A stretch of 64,000 nt of DNA from Alphaproteobacteria bacterium (lineage in GTDB: Bacteria; Pseudomonadota; Alphaproteobacteria; Rhizobiales; Rhizobiaceae): positions 18,447-82,446 of the forward strand of contig JAJRQF010000028.1 of NCBI GenBank assembly GCA_024280375.1, in the 5' to 3' direction. Positions 47,158-57,182 of this stretch are shown piece after piece. The position numbers were made by a program, and so were the translations under genes. The notes beneath the pieces are model-generated. The model made no database searches, was not told the origin of the DNA, and was given only the letters and a program-made list of their open reading frames with translations. Each line of letters starts with the position of its first letter. Position 1 is the first letter of the stretch.

Positions 47158-48137
47158 AAATTATCCGCGAGCGCCTTTTGCAGCACATCAGGGTCGATAT
47201 TCCCACCCGATAACATCACGACAACATTTTTATCCCGGCATTCAACTTTGCCGGTAAGCAGGGCCGCCAGAGCCACCGCTCCTCCCGGTTCGACCACGCA
47301 TTTAAGTTCGTTAAAGGCGAAGGCAACCGCTTGAAGTGCCTCATCATCGCTCACCACATAGCCATGCGGAATATTGCCATTGATAATTGAGAAGCTGATT
47401 TCGCCAGCCATCGGCGTAATAATCGCATCACAAAGTGACCCGCTGGTTTTTCCATTGGCAAGACGTTTGCCAGCCCTGAGCGAACGATCATAATCATCAA
47501 AGCCTTGCGGCTCGACCGGGTAAATTTGAACATCTGGAAAACCATTTGAAATTGCCAGATAAAGCCCGCACAGCAACCCACCACCACCGGCAGGGGTTAA
47601 AACCATATCGGGCGCTATATTTTGCGCCTTTAATTCTTCAACAATTTCAAGCCCGGCCGTGCCCTGACCTGCAATCACCGGTACATAATTATAAGGATGA
47701 ACAAGTATCGCACCTGTATCTTCAGCCAGCTTATTGGTAATCGCATCGCGGTCGCCGGTAGCGCGATCATAGGTTACAACCTTGGCACCTGAACGCTCGG
47801 TTCGCGCCCGTTTGATCGCTGGCGCATCCTCAGGCATAACGATTGTCACATCGACCCCAAGCAGACGACCGGCCTCGGCCAGCCCCTGTGCATGATTGCC
47901 GGATGAACAGGCAATTACGCCATGCTTTTTGGCTTTCTCACCAAGTGCAGCAATTGAATTATAGCCGCCGCGAAATTTGAAACTGCCAGTGCGTTGTAAA
48001 CATTCAGCTTTAAGGTAAACGCGTGCGCCAAGCATTTCGTCGAAGATATGAGAGCGCAACAACGGCGTTTTATAAGCTATACCCGCAAGACGGGTTTGCG
48101 CCGAGATTACATCATCAATTGTTGGAACACTCATCAT
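47154..48137 (-). CDS. Threonine/serine dehydratase (PLP fold type II)
   Basis: 327-residue pyridoxal-phosphate enzyme. The Schiff-base Lys is in GSFKFRGGYNS near 53, SSGNHAQGLA near 78 binds substrate, and TPAGGGGLLCGL is the phosphate-binding Gly loop. There is no C-terminal ACT domain, so it is a short catabolic or serine racemase-like form rather than the allosteric IlvA. The exact substrate (threonine, serine or hydroxyaspartate) is not clear. A second ATG (48134) is also possible. Confidence 0.87.
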   Translation of the reverse strand: MMSVPTIDDVISAQTRLAGIAYKTPLLRSHIFDEMLGARVYLKAECLQRTGSFKFRGGYNSIAALGEKAKKHGVIACSSGNHAQGLAEAGRLLGVDVTIVMPEDAPAIKRARTERSGAKVVTYDRATGDRDAITNKLAEDTGAILVHPYNYVPVIAGQGTAGLEIVEELKAQNIAPDMVLTPAGGGGLLCGLYLAISNGFPDVQIYPVEPQGFDDYDRSLRAGKRLANGKTSGSLCDAIITPMAGEISFSIINGNIPHGYVVSDDEALQAVAFAFNELKCVVEPGGAVALAALLTGKVECRDKNVVVMLSGGNIDPDVLQKALADNF

Positions 48138-48188
48138 TTAATCCTGCAATCAGTCCACAATAATGCCGCCCTAACAGGATTACAGCAT

Positions 48189-49511
48189 TCAAACAAACCG
48201 GTTTACGATATTTTCCAAAAATTCCTGCCGCCCGGATTTCGGTTGTGGGTCCAAAGCACGCTTTTCCACATCGCCGGCAAGGTCTGCAAGCGATAACTTT
48301 CCGCCAACAATCTGCTGGCCACGTTCGCTATCCCAGCCTGCATATCGTTGATCAACATGACCAGACAATGCACCGCTTTCAATCATTTTTGCCGCCGCTT
48401 TTAGCCCGCGCGCACAACAATCCATCGCGCCCGCATGGGCGATTAGCAAATCATCCGGCTCAATTGATTGTCGGCGTAACTTCGCATCAAAATTTGTGCC
48501 ACCGCTGGTAAAACCGCCACCTTGCAGAATATGATAATAGGCCAGCGCCATTTCCGGCACATTATTGGGAAACTGATCCGTATCCCAGCCGGATTGATAA
48601 TCATTGCGGTTCATATCAACCGAACCAAAAATACCCAGCGCATTGGCGGTGGCAATTTCATGCTCGAAAGAATGACCGGCCAAAATCGCGTGGCCCTGCT
48701 CGATATTCACCCTCACCTCATTTTCCAGACCATAGCGTTTGAGAAAACCATAGACCGTTGCCACATCATAATCATATTGATGCTTGGTCGGCTCCTGCGG
48801 TTTTGGCTCAATCAAGATCTGCCCGTCAAAACCAATCTTGTGTTTATAATCAACCACCAGATTGAAAAACCGGCCCATCTGGTCCATTTCCCGCGCCATA
48901 TCGGTGTTGAGCAGGGTTTCATAACCCTCACGCCCGCCCCACAAAACATAGTTTTCACCACCCAGACGCTTGGTCACATCCATGCAGGATTTTACCGTCG
49001 CTGCCGCATATGAAAAAACATCCGGATCAGGATTGGTGGCAGCCCCCGCCATATAGCGACGATGGGAAAACAGATTGGCCGTGCCCCACAACAGCTTTAC
49101 TCTGGTCGCTTGCATTTTTTCGGCAAAATAATCGGCGATTTCATTTAGGTTTCGAGTGCTTTCAGCAAAACTTTCACCCTCCGGGCGCGCATCCGCATCG
49201 TGAAAACAAAAATAGGGCACACCAAGCGCCTCAATCATTTCAAACGCCACATCGGCTTTCAGTTTGGCCGCGTCCATCGTGTCGCCCATTTTATCGGCAA
49301 ACCACGGGCGCTCAAATGTCTGCCCGCCAAACGGGTCATTACCGGGCCAGCAAAACGAATGCCAATAGCAAACAGCAAAGCGCAGGTGATCCTCCATCCG
49401 CTTACCCATAACCATCTCATCAGGATTGTAATACCGGAAAGCAAGCGCGTTTTCGCTCGCTTCCCCTTCAAAGGGGATGGTCGTCACATCACCAAAAAAT
49501 CCGCTGCTCAT
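48189..49511 (-). CDS. xylA: Xylose isomerase
   Basis: 440-residue TIM-barrel enzyme converting D-xylose to D-xylulose. Recognised by [27 protein letters not shown] N-terminal sequence, [44 protein letters not shown] and the metal-binding [19 protein letters not shown]. Last gene of the xylose operon, 16 bp after xylB. Confidence 0.97.
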   Translation of the reverse strand: MSSGFFGDVTTIPFEGEASENALAFRYYNPDEMVMGKRMEDHLRFAVCYWHSFCWPGNDPFGGQTFERPWFADKMGDTMDAAKLKADVAFEMIEALGVPYFCFHDADARPEGESFAESTRNLNEIADYFAEKMQATRVKLLWGTANLFSHRRYMAGAATNPDPDVFSYAAATVKSCMDVTKRLGGENYVLWGGREGYETLLNTDMAREMDQMGRFFNLVVDYKHKIGFDGQILIEPKPQEPTKHQYDYDVATVYGFLKRYGLENEVRVNIEQGHAILAGHSFEHEIATANALGIFGSVDMNRNDYQSGWDTDQFPNNVPEMALAYYHILQGGGFTSGGTNFDAKLRRQSIEPDDLLIAHAGAMDCCARGLKAAAKMIESGALSGHVDQRYAGWDSERGQQIVGGKLSLADLAGDVEKRALDPQPKSGRQEFLENIVNRFV

Positions 49512-49527
49512 GGGCTTGCTCCTCGCA

Positions 49528-50973
49528 CTATGCTTTCAGGGCTGGATAAAGAGATTTATATTTCAAATACGCATCATCGAAGGCAGACAGGAGTGACCGA
49601 TCCGGTTCAATCGTTGCTTCAATTTCAGGCGGTAGACATATTTCGCCGGGGGGCACATTATCCGCCGCCATAATCGCCAGACGCGCCGCACCAAAGGCCG
49701 CGCCATAATCACCCGAAGCGGGCAAATCGACCGGCATATTGAGAATGGTCGAAATAGCTTTCAGCCAGTAGGACGAATTTGAACCGCCACCAATCGCAGT
49801 TACCCGCTCAATTTTGGTGCCTGCTTCAGCCAAAGCCTGCACGCAATCCCTAAAGGCGAAACCCACACCTTCCAGCACGGCTCGGGTCAAATCCTTGCGC
49901 TCATCTAAATGGGAAAGTCCGGTAAAAGCACCGCGAATTGTAGCATCATTATGTGGTGTGCGTTCGCCGGAAAGATAGGGCAAAAACATCACCTCACCGG
50001 GGGCTACAAGCGAATTTCCAAGTTCAGCCGTCAATTCATTTGGTGATTGCCCGGCAATCCGCGCATACCAGTTTAGCGCATCAGTTGCCGACAAGATCAC
50101 CCCCATCTGATGCCATTTATCCGGCAGCGCGTGGCAAAAAGCATGGACCGCACTTGCCGCATTCGGCAGATATTCATCATTGGCAGCAAACAAAACGCCA
50201 GATGTGCCAAGCGACAGAAACGCCGAGCCTTTATCAACAATACCCATGCCAATGGCAGATGCCGCGTTATCACCACCACCAGCAGCAACAATAATATTCT
50301 TCGGCAGGCCAAACTCTTCGGCAATCTCATCGCGTAATCTGCCCGCAACCTGGTTACCCTCAATAATTTCCGGCATTTGCGAAAGGTTCATTTCACAATG
50401 CTCAAGCAATTCAGATGACCATTGGCGCTTGCCCACATCAAACCAGCTGGTGCCTGATGCATCAGAAGGATCGGACAAATATTCACCCGTCAGCCAAAAC
50501 CTCAGATAGTCCTTCGGCAATAGCACTTTTGCGACCCTGGCAAATATTTCAGGCTCATTTTGTTGCACCCAGATGAGTTTTGGCGCAGTAAAACCCGGAA
50601 AAACAATGTTCCCCGTAAGCGCTCGAAATTCTGGTCTTGCATCAAGCGCTGCCGCCTCTTTGAAACTTCGCGTATCATTCCAAAGCATGCAGGGGCGCAA
50701 GACGTTATCCCCCGCATCAAGCAGAGTTGCCCCGTGCATCTGGCCTGAAAGACCAATCGCCCGGACTTTGCCAAATTGTTCGCTATGCAGTGACTTTAAT
50801 TCACGCAGCGCATTGCTGCTGGCGGCAATCCAGCTTGCCGGGTCCTGCTCGCTCCAGCCCGGATGGGGGCGCTCAACATCAAGTGCAGAGCTGGCTGAGT
50901 CGATAATATTCTGCTGCCCGTCAAGCAATAAAACTTTGACCGCCGAGGTTCCAAGATCAATGCCAAGATACAT
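49528..50973 (-). CDS. xylB: Xylulokinase
   Basis: 481-residue FGGY-family kinase that phosphorylates D-xylulose. ATP-binding phosphate 1 motif [15 protein letters not shown] at the N-terminus, [13 protein letters not shown] near 75, [16 protein letters not shown] near 230 and the adenosine motif [16 protein letters not shown] near 395. Downstream of xylG by 26 bp. Confidence 0.97.
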   Translation of the reverse strand: MYLGIDLGTSAVKVLLLDGQQNIIDSASSALDVERPHPGWSEQDPASWIAASSNALRELKSLHSEQFGKVRAIGLSGQMHGATLLDAGDNVLRPCMLWNDTRSFKEAAALDARPEFRALTGNIVFPGFTAPKLIWVQQNEPEIFARVAKVLLPKDYLRFWLTGEYLSDPSDASGTSWFDVGKRQWSSELLEHCEMNLSQMPEIIEGNQVAGRLRDEIAEEFGLPKNIIVAAGGGDNAASAIGMGIVDKGSAFLSLGTSGVLFAANDEYLPNAASAVHAFCHALPDKWHQMGVILSATDALNWYARIAGQSPNELTAELGNSLVAPGEVMFLPYLSGERTPHNDATIRGAFTGLSHLDERKDLTRAVLEGVGFAFRDCVQALAEAGTKIERVTAIGGGSNSSYWLKAISTILNMPVDLPASGDYGAAFGAARLAIMAADNVPPGEICLPPEIEATIEPDRSLLSAFDDAYLKYKSLYPALKA

Positions 50974-50999
50974 GAGTTCGTCGTCCTTAATTGAGGGCT

Positions 51000-51800
51000 T
51001 TATATCTTAATTGCACCGGGACCGGGCGTTGCAGCTTCAGGGCATTTGCCCGCAATGATCATGCCCAGCACTTCATCCTTGGTCACATCACTGGTTTTTG
51101 CAGCACCAACAATCTGGCCATTTTTCATAACGATCACCCGATCCGCCAGCTCAAACACATCTTCAATGTCGTGGCTGATCAGGAAAATGCCAATGCCGTC
51201 TTTCTTCAGTTGCAAAATCAACTCGGCCACCTGCGCCGTCTCTTCCGGGCCAAGTGCGGCGGTCGGCTCATCCATAATCAGAATGCGCGCATTAAACAGG
51301 ATAGCGCGGGCAATCGCCACCGATTGCCGCTGGCCGCCGGAAAGCGCCTTGACCGGGTCCTTGAACTTCTCAAATCGCGGATTAAGACGGCCCATGACCT
51401 TGCGGGCTTCAGACTCCATTGCAGAATCATCCAGCGTGCCCCAACGTGTGCGAAGCTCGCGGCCCAAAAACAAATTGGCCGCCGCATCCAGATTATCCGC
51501 CAGCGCCAGAGTTTGGTATATCGTCTCGATACCGTAGGCCTTTGCATCACGCGGATTGGTGATCTGCGCAACTTGGCCATTCACTTTAATCTCGCCCGTA
51601 TCGCGCAAATAGGCGCCCGACAAAATCTTGATCAGGGTCGATTTCCCGGCCCCATTATGGCCCAGAAGGCCCACAACCTCGCCCGGAAATAGATCAACGC
51701 AGGCGTGATCCACCGCCTTGATGCCGCCAAAGGCAATTGAAATATCGCTCATTTCCACCAGCGGAGCGGATGATGAATTATTCTCAACCATAATATCCAC
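51000..51800 (-). CDS. xylG: D-xylose ABC transporter ATP-binding protein
   Basis: 266 residues with a single ABC domain: Walker [10 protein letters not shown] near 48, signature [19 protein letters not shown], Walker [15 protein letters not shown]. coli XylG has two fused ABC domains; this one is half-size, as in many rhizobial sugar importers, and should act as a dimer. Three bases separate it from xylH. A start at MVENNSS (51791) is also possible. Confidence 0.92.
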   Translation of the reverse strand: MDIMVENNSSSAPLVEMSDISIAFGGIKAVDHACVDLFPGEVVGLLGHNGAGKSTLIKILSGAYLRDTGEIKVNGQVAQITNPRDAKAYGIETIYQTLALADNLDAAANLFLGRELRTRWGTLDDSAMESEARKVMGRLNPRFEKFKDPVKALSGGQRQSVAIARAILFNARILIMDEPTAALGPEETAQVAELILQLKKDGIGIFLISHDIEDVFELADRVIVMKNGQIVGAAKTSDVTKDEVLGMIIAGKCPEAATPGPGAIKI

Positions 51801-51803
51801 CCC

Positions 51804-53132
51804 CTATGCTGATTTCTTGCGATAAAGCGTATCCAGCCACACGGCCAGAACCAGCACGCAACCGACAACGATTTGCTGAACCGCTGAATCAAACCCCACC
51901 AACACCATGCCCGATTGCAGTGATTGCATCACCAGCGCTCCCAACATCGCCCCGTATATGGTGCCGATACCGCCAGCAAATGATGTGCCGCCAATAACGG
52001 CAGCGGCGATCACATAAAGCTCGTCCAACTGCCCCAACGCATTGGTGGCAGAATTTAGGCGCGCACTGGCAATAACCGCAGAAATGCCCACCAGCGCCCC
52101 CATTAGGGCAAAGATCATCATGGTCATGCGCTTGGTATTAATGCCTGCAAGTTCAGCTGCTTCCGGGTTGCCACCAATGGCAAAAACATAGCGGCCAAAA
52201 CGGGTGCGCGTGGTAAGGAACGTCATGAATATGCCAACCGAAATCGCAACCAGTACCGGGATTGCAAATCCGTGAGAAATGAACAGCCCGCCCTCGGGCA
52301 TTTCCATATTATTAGCGGCCAGATGGCGCTTGATGATACCCTTCGGCCAGGGATAGGCATTCATCACCATAACGGTGCCGATCACCAGCGCAGAGCCGAC
52401 AACACCAATCAGCCATTCTGCCCACATCGGGCGCAAGGGAAACCGAAATCGAATGCGCTGCCTGCGCCCGGAAATAAGCAGGGCGATAATACCAATGCAG
52501 GCCAATATGCCAAATATCCAGCTACCGGTTGAACCAATGGTGCCGTAAGGCCCGCCACCGATTAACGCGAAGGTGCTGTCCACCGGCGCAATGGTCTCAC
52601 CACGCGCCACCCACCACGCAGAACCGCGCCATATGAGCAGCCCCCCGAGCGTTACAATGAACGCCGGAATGCCTAGATAGGCAATCAAAAAGCCGTGGAA
52701 GGCACCAATCATTGCGCCAAACAAGATGCCGACAATAACGGTAATGACCCAGATCATCGGGTGGTCAAGGCCAAGATATTTAGGCAATATCCATACCTGA
52801 ATAACCCCCATAATCATCGCCGTCACCCCAAGCAGAGAACCGGCGGAAAGATCGATATGACGGGTGACGATCACCAGCACCATGCCGGTCGCCATAACCG
52901 CAATTGAAGAGGTTTGAACGGAAAGGTTCCACAGGTTTCGCGGCGTTAGAAACGCACCAAAATCATTGAATATTAGTCCGTAGTAATGAAAGCCAACCCA
53001 TATCAGCAGCAGCGCGCCGATCATCCCAAGCATTCGCGTATCAACCTCAGTGGCTCGCAAAAACCTTACCAAGGCACTGTCTTGATGATCAACTGGCTCT
53101 TCGTCCGGCTTCTGCAATTCATCGGACATCAA
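51804..53132 (-). CDS. xylH: D-xylose ABC transporter permease
   Basis: 442-residue multi-helix membrane permease of the ribose/xylose class. The block HIDLSAGSLLGVTAMIMGV near 95 is the hallmark of this permease family, and the YVFAIGGNPEAAELAGINTKR cytoplasmic loop contacts the ATPase. Its gene follows xylF after a terminator-like hairpin. Confidence 0.93.
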   Translation of the reverse strand: MMSDELQKPDEEPVDHQDSALVRFLRATEVDTRMLGMIGALLLIWVGFHYYGLIFNDFGAFLTPRNLWNLSVQTSSIAVMATGMVLVIVTRHIDLSAGSLLGVTAMIMGVIQVWILPKYLGLDHPMIWVITVIVGILFGAMIGAFHGFLIAYLGIPAFIVTLGGLLIWRGSAWWVARGETIAPVDSTFALIGGGPYGTIGSTGSWIFGILACIGIIALLISGRRQRIRFRFPLRPMWAEWLIGVVGSALVIGTVMVMNAYPWPKGIIKRHLAANNMEMPEGGLFISHGFAIPVLVAISVGIFMTFLTTRTRFGRYVFAIGGNPEAAELAGINTKRMTMMIFALMGALVGISAVIASARLNSATNALGQLDELYVIAAAVIGGTSFAGGIGTIYGAMLGALVMQSLQSGMVLVGFDSAVQQIVVGCVLVLAVWLDTLYRKKSA

Positions 53133-53201
53133 ATATCCCCCGCCTTTTTTGCTCCCGATTTACAAAAGAGCGATCGCAATTAGTTTTAAATTTCAGTAAA
53201 A

Positions 53202-53238
53202 ATAATGGCCGCGTTACAGTGTGCGACGCGGCCATTAT
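53202..53238 (-). terminator. Intra-operon hairpin between xylF and xylH
   Basis: ATAATGGCCGCG (53202-53213) and CGCGGCCATTAT (53227-53238) form a perfect 12-bp stem with a 13-base loop, 26 bases after the xylF stop. In the minus-strand RNA the stem is followed by a U-rich run (UUUUA). It fits a partial terminator or mRNA-stabilising hairpin that raises xylF over the downstream permease and ATPase genes, a common layout in ABC operons. Confidence 0.75.
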
Positions 53239-53263
53239 GGGTTCATTTATTAGCGTTACGCAA

Positions 53264-54328
53264 TTAGCAACCACCAACCATGCCGGCTTTAACGCCTTTA
53301 CATGCGGTGGCTTTATCAATCCAGCCCGCATCAATCACCACAGAGACATTGTCTTTGGTGATCGCAGTTGGTTTCAGCAAAATTGCATTAACTTCAACGC
53401 CGCGCTTGCCGCCAGAGAATTTCCCAACGCCGGGCACATCGGACATTGATTTGCCTTGCGACAGCAGGATTGCGGCTTCTGCGGCAATCTTGCCAAGCGC
53501 GCGGGAATCTTTCCACACTGAAACAAGCTGGGTTCCAAGCGCGACACGATTGATCGCCGCCAGATCACCATCCTGGCCAGTCACGGGTACAGAACCCGCC
53601 ATGCCTTGCGCCGAAAGGGCCGCAACAACACCACCAGCCATACCGTCATTTTCAGAAATCACAGCATCGATTTTGTTGTTATTGGCAGTTAGCATTTGCT
53701 CCATATTACGCTGGGCATTTTCAGGCTTCCAGCCATCGGTGAAGGCCTCGCCCACATTTTTGATTTTGCCCGCATCCATATTTGGCTTCAAGACTTCCAT
53801 AATGCCCTGAAACAGGAATGTGGCATTTGGGTCGCCAGAATCACCTTTGATGAAGGCGCAATTGCCGGAATCTTTAACTTTCAACATTTCAGCAGCCATC
53901 AACCGGCCAACACCAACATTGTCGAAAGTAATGTAGAGCGAGTCTGGATGCTCAATTTGCACATCATAGGCAATCATCGGAATGCCCTCAGCTGAGGCTT
54001 TTTCAACCGCTGGCAAAATGGCTTCAGAGTCAAAAGGCACAATCATCAGCACATCAGCACCTTGCGCAATGAGCGATTCCACATCGGTCAATTGCTTGGC
54101 AGCGGACCCCTGCGCATCGGCAGAAATATACTTATCGCCATTGGCTTCAACAATTTTTTTGATAACGGCTTCATCCCGTTTCCAACGCTCTTCCTGAAAT
54201 ATTTTCCATGAAACAGCAATGGTTTTACCAGCCGCAACCGCGCTGCCAGTAAAGCCAGCAACACTGGTAATGCCCGCAATTGACGCGGCAAATACTGCGC
54301 CCATAAGGACGGTTTTTAATTTTTTCAT
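53264..54328 (-). CDS. xylF: D-xylose ABC transporter substrate-binding protein
   Basis: 354 residues. Sec signal peptide MKKLKTVLMGAVFAASIAGI to about AVAAG, then a periplasmic sugar-binding fold: VSWKIFQEERWKRDEAVIKK, DVLMIVPFDSEAI, IPMIAYDVQI and VISENDGMAGGVVAAL, with GQDGDLAAINRV. The ATG at 54328 follows GGGAGAGAGA, which decides the start over 54355. First gene of the operon. Confidence 0.94.
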   Translation of the reverse strand: MKKLKTVLMGAVFAASIAGITSVAGFTGSAVAAGKTIAVSWKIFQEERWKRDEAVIKKIVEANGDKYISADAQGSAAKQLTDVESLIAQGADVLMIVPFDSEAILPAVEKASAEGIPMIAYDVQIEHPDSLYITFDNVGVGRLMAAEMLKVKDSGNCAFIKGDSGDPNATFLFQGIMEVLKPNMDAGKIKNVGEAFTDGWKPENAQRNMEQMLTANNNKIDAVISENDGMAGGVVAALSAQGMAGSVPVTGQDGDLAAINRVALGTQLVSVWKDSRALGKIAAEAAILLSQGKSMSDVPGVGKFSGGKRGVEVNAILLKPTAITKDNVSVVIDAGWIDKATACKGVKAGMVGGC

Positions 54329-54355
54329 TGATCTCTCTCCCGGTGCACCAAGCAC

Positions 54356-54526
54356 ATTTCATAACATCCAGTCGATTTTTCGTATCAATCCACTGCGCAA
54401 GAGGCCTTTAATTCGAGCCTCAAAATAAATAGTGACTCAGGAAAGATCATGTGTCAACTTGAATTCTGGATTTTCACGCGCCCGCCTTGTAAAGACCTCA
54501 AGGTGGGTGAATCACAGGGGAGTTTT
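54356..54526. promoter_or_regulatory. xylF-xylR divergent control region
   Basis: 171 bp between divergent xylF and xylR must hold both promoters and the XylR operator. The only arms I see are CCTTG (54485-54489) and CAAGG (54499-54503) just upstream of xylR; this is weak. The GGGGAG ahead of the xylR ATG is clear. Confidence 0.45.
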
Positions 54527-55765
54527 ATGACAGAAATAGTGCGTCCGGAAACCATCAGGCGGCAAAACCGGTCAACAGTTCTGGCCGCGTTGCGCGCCGA
54601 TGGTCAGATGTCACGCACCAAAATCAGTCAGATAACCGGGTTAAGTGCGGCAACGGTTACCGCGATTACTGCCGATCTAATCTCAGCAAATGTTCTAACC
54701 AGCCTCACCGATACCGACCAAACTCCCACACTGCGCGGCCGCCCAAGAGTTGTACTCGCCTTTAACCCGGAATTTGCCTCAATCGGTGTTATTGCCCTGC
54801 AATTAAACAAGATTTCTGTTTCAATCCGCGATTATCAGGGAAATTCGATTGCCGAAGAAACCGCAAATATTCCCACCCGCGAATTATCCGGCGATCAATT
54901 GCTTTCCGCTCTTTCCTCGCTGTTTGAAAAGGCAATGGCTAACGTCACCACCCATCCATTGATGCATATTGCTGTTGGCGTGCAGGGCACCACCGATGTG
55001 ACAGATAAAGAACTATTGTGGTCGCCCATAACCCGGGAAAAGAATGTTCCGATCGCCGAGCATTTTGCAAAACTGTTTGGTGTGGCTGCAAGCGTGCATA
55101 ACGATTGCAACATGATTGCCTGCGCATTGCGCTTTAACCAGCCGGAAATTTATCATTCAGATTTCGCCGCCATTCTGCTCTCCCACGGCATTGGCATGGG
55201 GCTTTACCAAAACGGCCAATTGGTGAAAGGCAAATATTCCTCGGCCTCAGAATTTGGCCACATGGTTCATATTCCCAATGGTGCTTTGTGCCGCTGCGGC
55301 AGACGGGGCTGTATTGAAGCCTATGCGGGCGATTACGCCATCGTTAGACGCGCTAAATGCGAAGATGGCCAAAGCCCGCCCAATGATGACATACGATATG
55401 AATTGCTCGATCAGGTGCTGCAAAAAGCCAGCGAGAACGACGGCGACGCACTGGCCGCCTATCAGGAAGCCGGCGAGGCAATTGGCGCAGGCCTTGCAAG
55501 CCTTTATGCCCTGATAGACCCCTTCCCGGTTGCCTTTATCGGCTCCGGCACCAGAGCCCACGCATTGATGGATGGCGCAATTAACAAGGCAGTTGGCAGC
55601 AGCCAGTTTAATCTGCCCGCAATTGACACCTCATTTCGATATTACCTTGAAGAAACCCCGTTAATCACCACCGGCTGCGCTATAACCGCCCTCAAAGTCG
55701 TGGATGAAAATATCAGACCCAGCCTATTATTGGAAAAAAACAGGAGCCTCCAAAGTGTCGGCTAG
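54527..55765 (+). CDS. xylR: ROK-family transcriptional regulator of xylose genes
   Basis: 412 residues. An N-terminal winged helix-turn-helix (NRSTVLAALRADGQMSRTKISQITGLSAATVTAI) precedes a ROK sugar-kinase-like domain. The zinc motif is GALCRCGRRGCIEAYAG near 260. XylR of this type represses xylose operons, which its divergent position before xylF supports; no kinase function is implied. ATG 54527 (MTEIVRP) follows GGGGAG; the open frame begins at 54449. Confidence 0.9.
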   Translation: MTEIVRPETIRRQNRSTVLAALRADGQMSRTKISQITGLSAATVTAITADLISANVLTSLTDTDQTPTLRGRPRVVLAFNPEFASIGVIALQLNKISVSIRDYQGNSIAEETANIPTRELSGDQLLSALSSLFEKAMANVTTHPLMHIAVGVQGTTDVTDKELLWSPITREKNVPIAEHFAKLFGVAASVHNDCNMIACALRFNQPEIYHSDFAAILLSHGIGMGLYQNGQLVKGKYSSASEFGHMVHIPNGALCRCGRRGCIEAYAGDYAIVRRAKCEDGQSPPNDDIRYELLDQVLQKASENDGDALAAYQEAGEAIGAGLASLYALIDPFPVAFIGSGTRAHALMDGAINKAVGSSQFNLPAIDTSFRYYLEETPLITTGCAITALKVVDENIRPSLLLEKNRSLQSVG

Positions 55766-57182
55766 TCTTGTCCAATCCATTGCATTATCCGCTCTGATAT
55801 TATCTGTGTTTTCAAACACCGCGAACGCCGAAGAAAACGCCTGGAGTGAAAAAGCAATCATCCAGCACACCAAACAGGCAGACTTTTCAGGCTCACTTTC
55901 AAAATCAAAACTTGAACAACTAATCGCTATTGGCGAAGGCTTGTTTTCGGCAAAATTCACCTCACTCGATGGGGCCGGCCGGCCGATGGCCACTCATGCG
56001 ATCATCCCAACCAAACGCAAACGCCTGCCCTCACAAACCTTCAATCGGATTTTTGGCACAGATGCCAATTCCTGCGCCAGTTGTCACAATGAGCCAAAGG
56101 TAGGAGGTGCCGGGAATTTCACCACCAATGTATTTGTGTCGGAAGGGTTTACCGGTCAGGGTGGCTCATCAACCGACCCGCAGTTTTCCAATGAACGCAA
56201 TACCAATCATTTGATGGGCGCAGGATTAATAGAACTGCTCGCCCGCGAGATGAGCGCCGATCTACATGCTGCTCGCAAGCAGGTTTTGCAAGAGGCCCGA
56301 AAGAGCAAAAAAACAGTTCGCATTGAACTGCGCACCAAAGGCGTCAGCTTTGGTTATCTCAGCGCCCTGCCCGACGGATTGGTCGATCTTTCAGAGCTTC
56401 AGGGAATTGATACCGATCTGGTAATCCGGCCCTTCAGCCAAAAAGGTGTAATGACCTCGCTGCGCCAGTTCACCATCAACGCACTCAACCAGCACCACGG
56501 TATGCAATCGGTTGAGCGATTTGGCCCGCGCTGGACCGGCGAAGCTGATTTTGATGAGGACAAGATAACCGGTGAAATTACCCTCGGTGATCTTTCCGCC
56601 CTTGTGGCGTGGCAGGCAACACTTGCACCACCGACCATCAAAACACCCAAAGATAAAGATTGGCAAAATGCCGCCCAGCAAGGCGAAAAACTGTTCTCCA
56701 ACATTGGCTGTTCGAGCTGCCATATAAAGGCACTGCCACTTACCTCGCTAGATTTTGCTGATCCCGGCCCGTTTGATGCAGCTGGCACCTTACGCACAGG
56801 CGAAAACGAAAATTCGGCGATTTATAATCTGGCGCTTACTGACTGGGCGAAACGCCTGCCCAAAAATGCCAAGGGTGAGATCATGGTGCCGCTGTTTGGC
56901 GATCTAAAACGCCATGTCATTGCCGATGCTGAAGTTGCGGCCCTCGGCAATGAACTACTCTCCCAACGGTTTGTTGAACGCAGCGTTTTCATGACCAGCG
57001 AATTATGGGGCATTGGATCAACCGCGCCCTACGGCCATCGCGGCAACATGACCACGTTGAATGAGGTGATCAGCGCCCACGGCGGCGAAGCCCGCAAAAG
57101 CCGCGATTCTTATGTCGCTCTTTCAAAGACCGAACAACAAAATATCATCGCCTATTTGAAAACAATGGTGATTGAAAAATGA
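55755..57182 (+). CDS. Di-heme oxidoreductase (DHOR-like c-type cytochrome)
   Basis: 475 residues. Signal peptide (SASLVQSIALSALILSVFSN, cleavage near NANA/EEN), then two c-heme motifs CASCH (107-111) and CSSCH (319-323), and the C-terminal GIGSTAPYGHRGNMTTLNEVI block typical of the di-heme oxidoredictase/peroxidase-like family. Substrate unknown; periplasmic. I choose the GTG at 55755 because AGGAG stands eight bases upstream and it starts the signal peptide; the ATG at 55704 would add a nonsignal stretch. It overlaps the xylR 3' end by 11 bp and the next gene by four. Confidence 0.88.
   Translation: MSASLVQSIALSALILSVFSNTANAEENAWSEKAIIQHTKQADFSGSLSKSKLEQLIAIGEGLFSAKFTSLDGAGRPMATHAIIPTKRKRLPSQTFNRIFGTDANSCASCHNEPKVGGAGNFTTNVFVSEGFTGQGGSSTDPQFSNERNTNHLMGAGLIELLAREMSADLHAARKQVLQEARKSKKTVRIELRTKGVSFGYLSALPDGLVDLSELQGIDTDLVIRPFSQKGVMTSLRQFTINALNQHHGMQSVERFGPRWTGEADFDEDKITGEITLGDLSALVAWQATLAPPTIKTPKDKDWQNAAQQGEKLFSNIGCSSCHIKALPLTSLDFADPGPFDAAGTLRTGENENSAIYNLALTDWAKRLPKNAKGEIMVPLFGDLKRHVIADAEVAALGNELLSQRFVERSVFMTSELWGIGSTAPYGHRGNMTTLNEVISAHGGEARKSRDSYVALSKTEQQNIIAYLKTMVIEK

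Noticed and set aside
48140..48181. AATCCTG/CAGGATT inverted repeat between xylA and the dehydratase gene as a terminator
   Set aside because: Seven-base arms with a loop of about 28 bases and no T-run; not convincing.
54485..54503. CCTTG/CAAGG as the XylR operator
   Set aside because: Five-base arms are too short to claim; kept only as a weak remark in the control-region entry.
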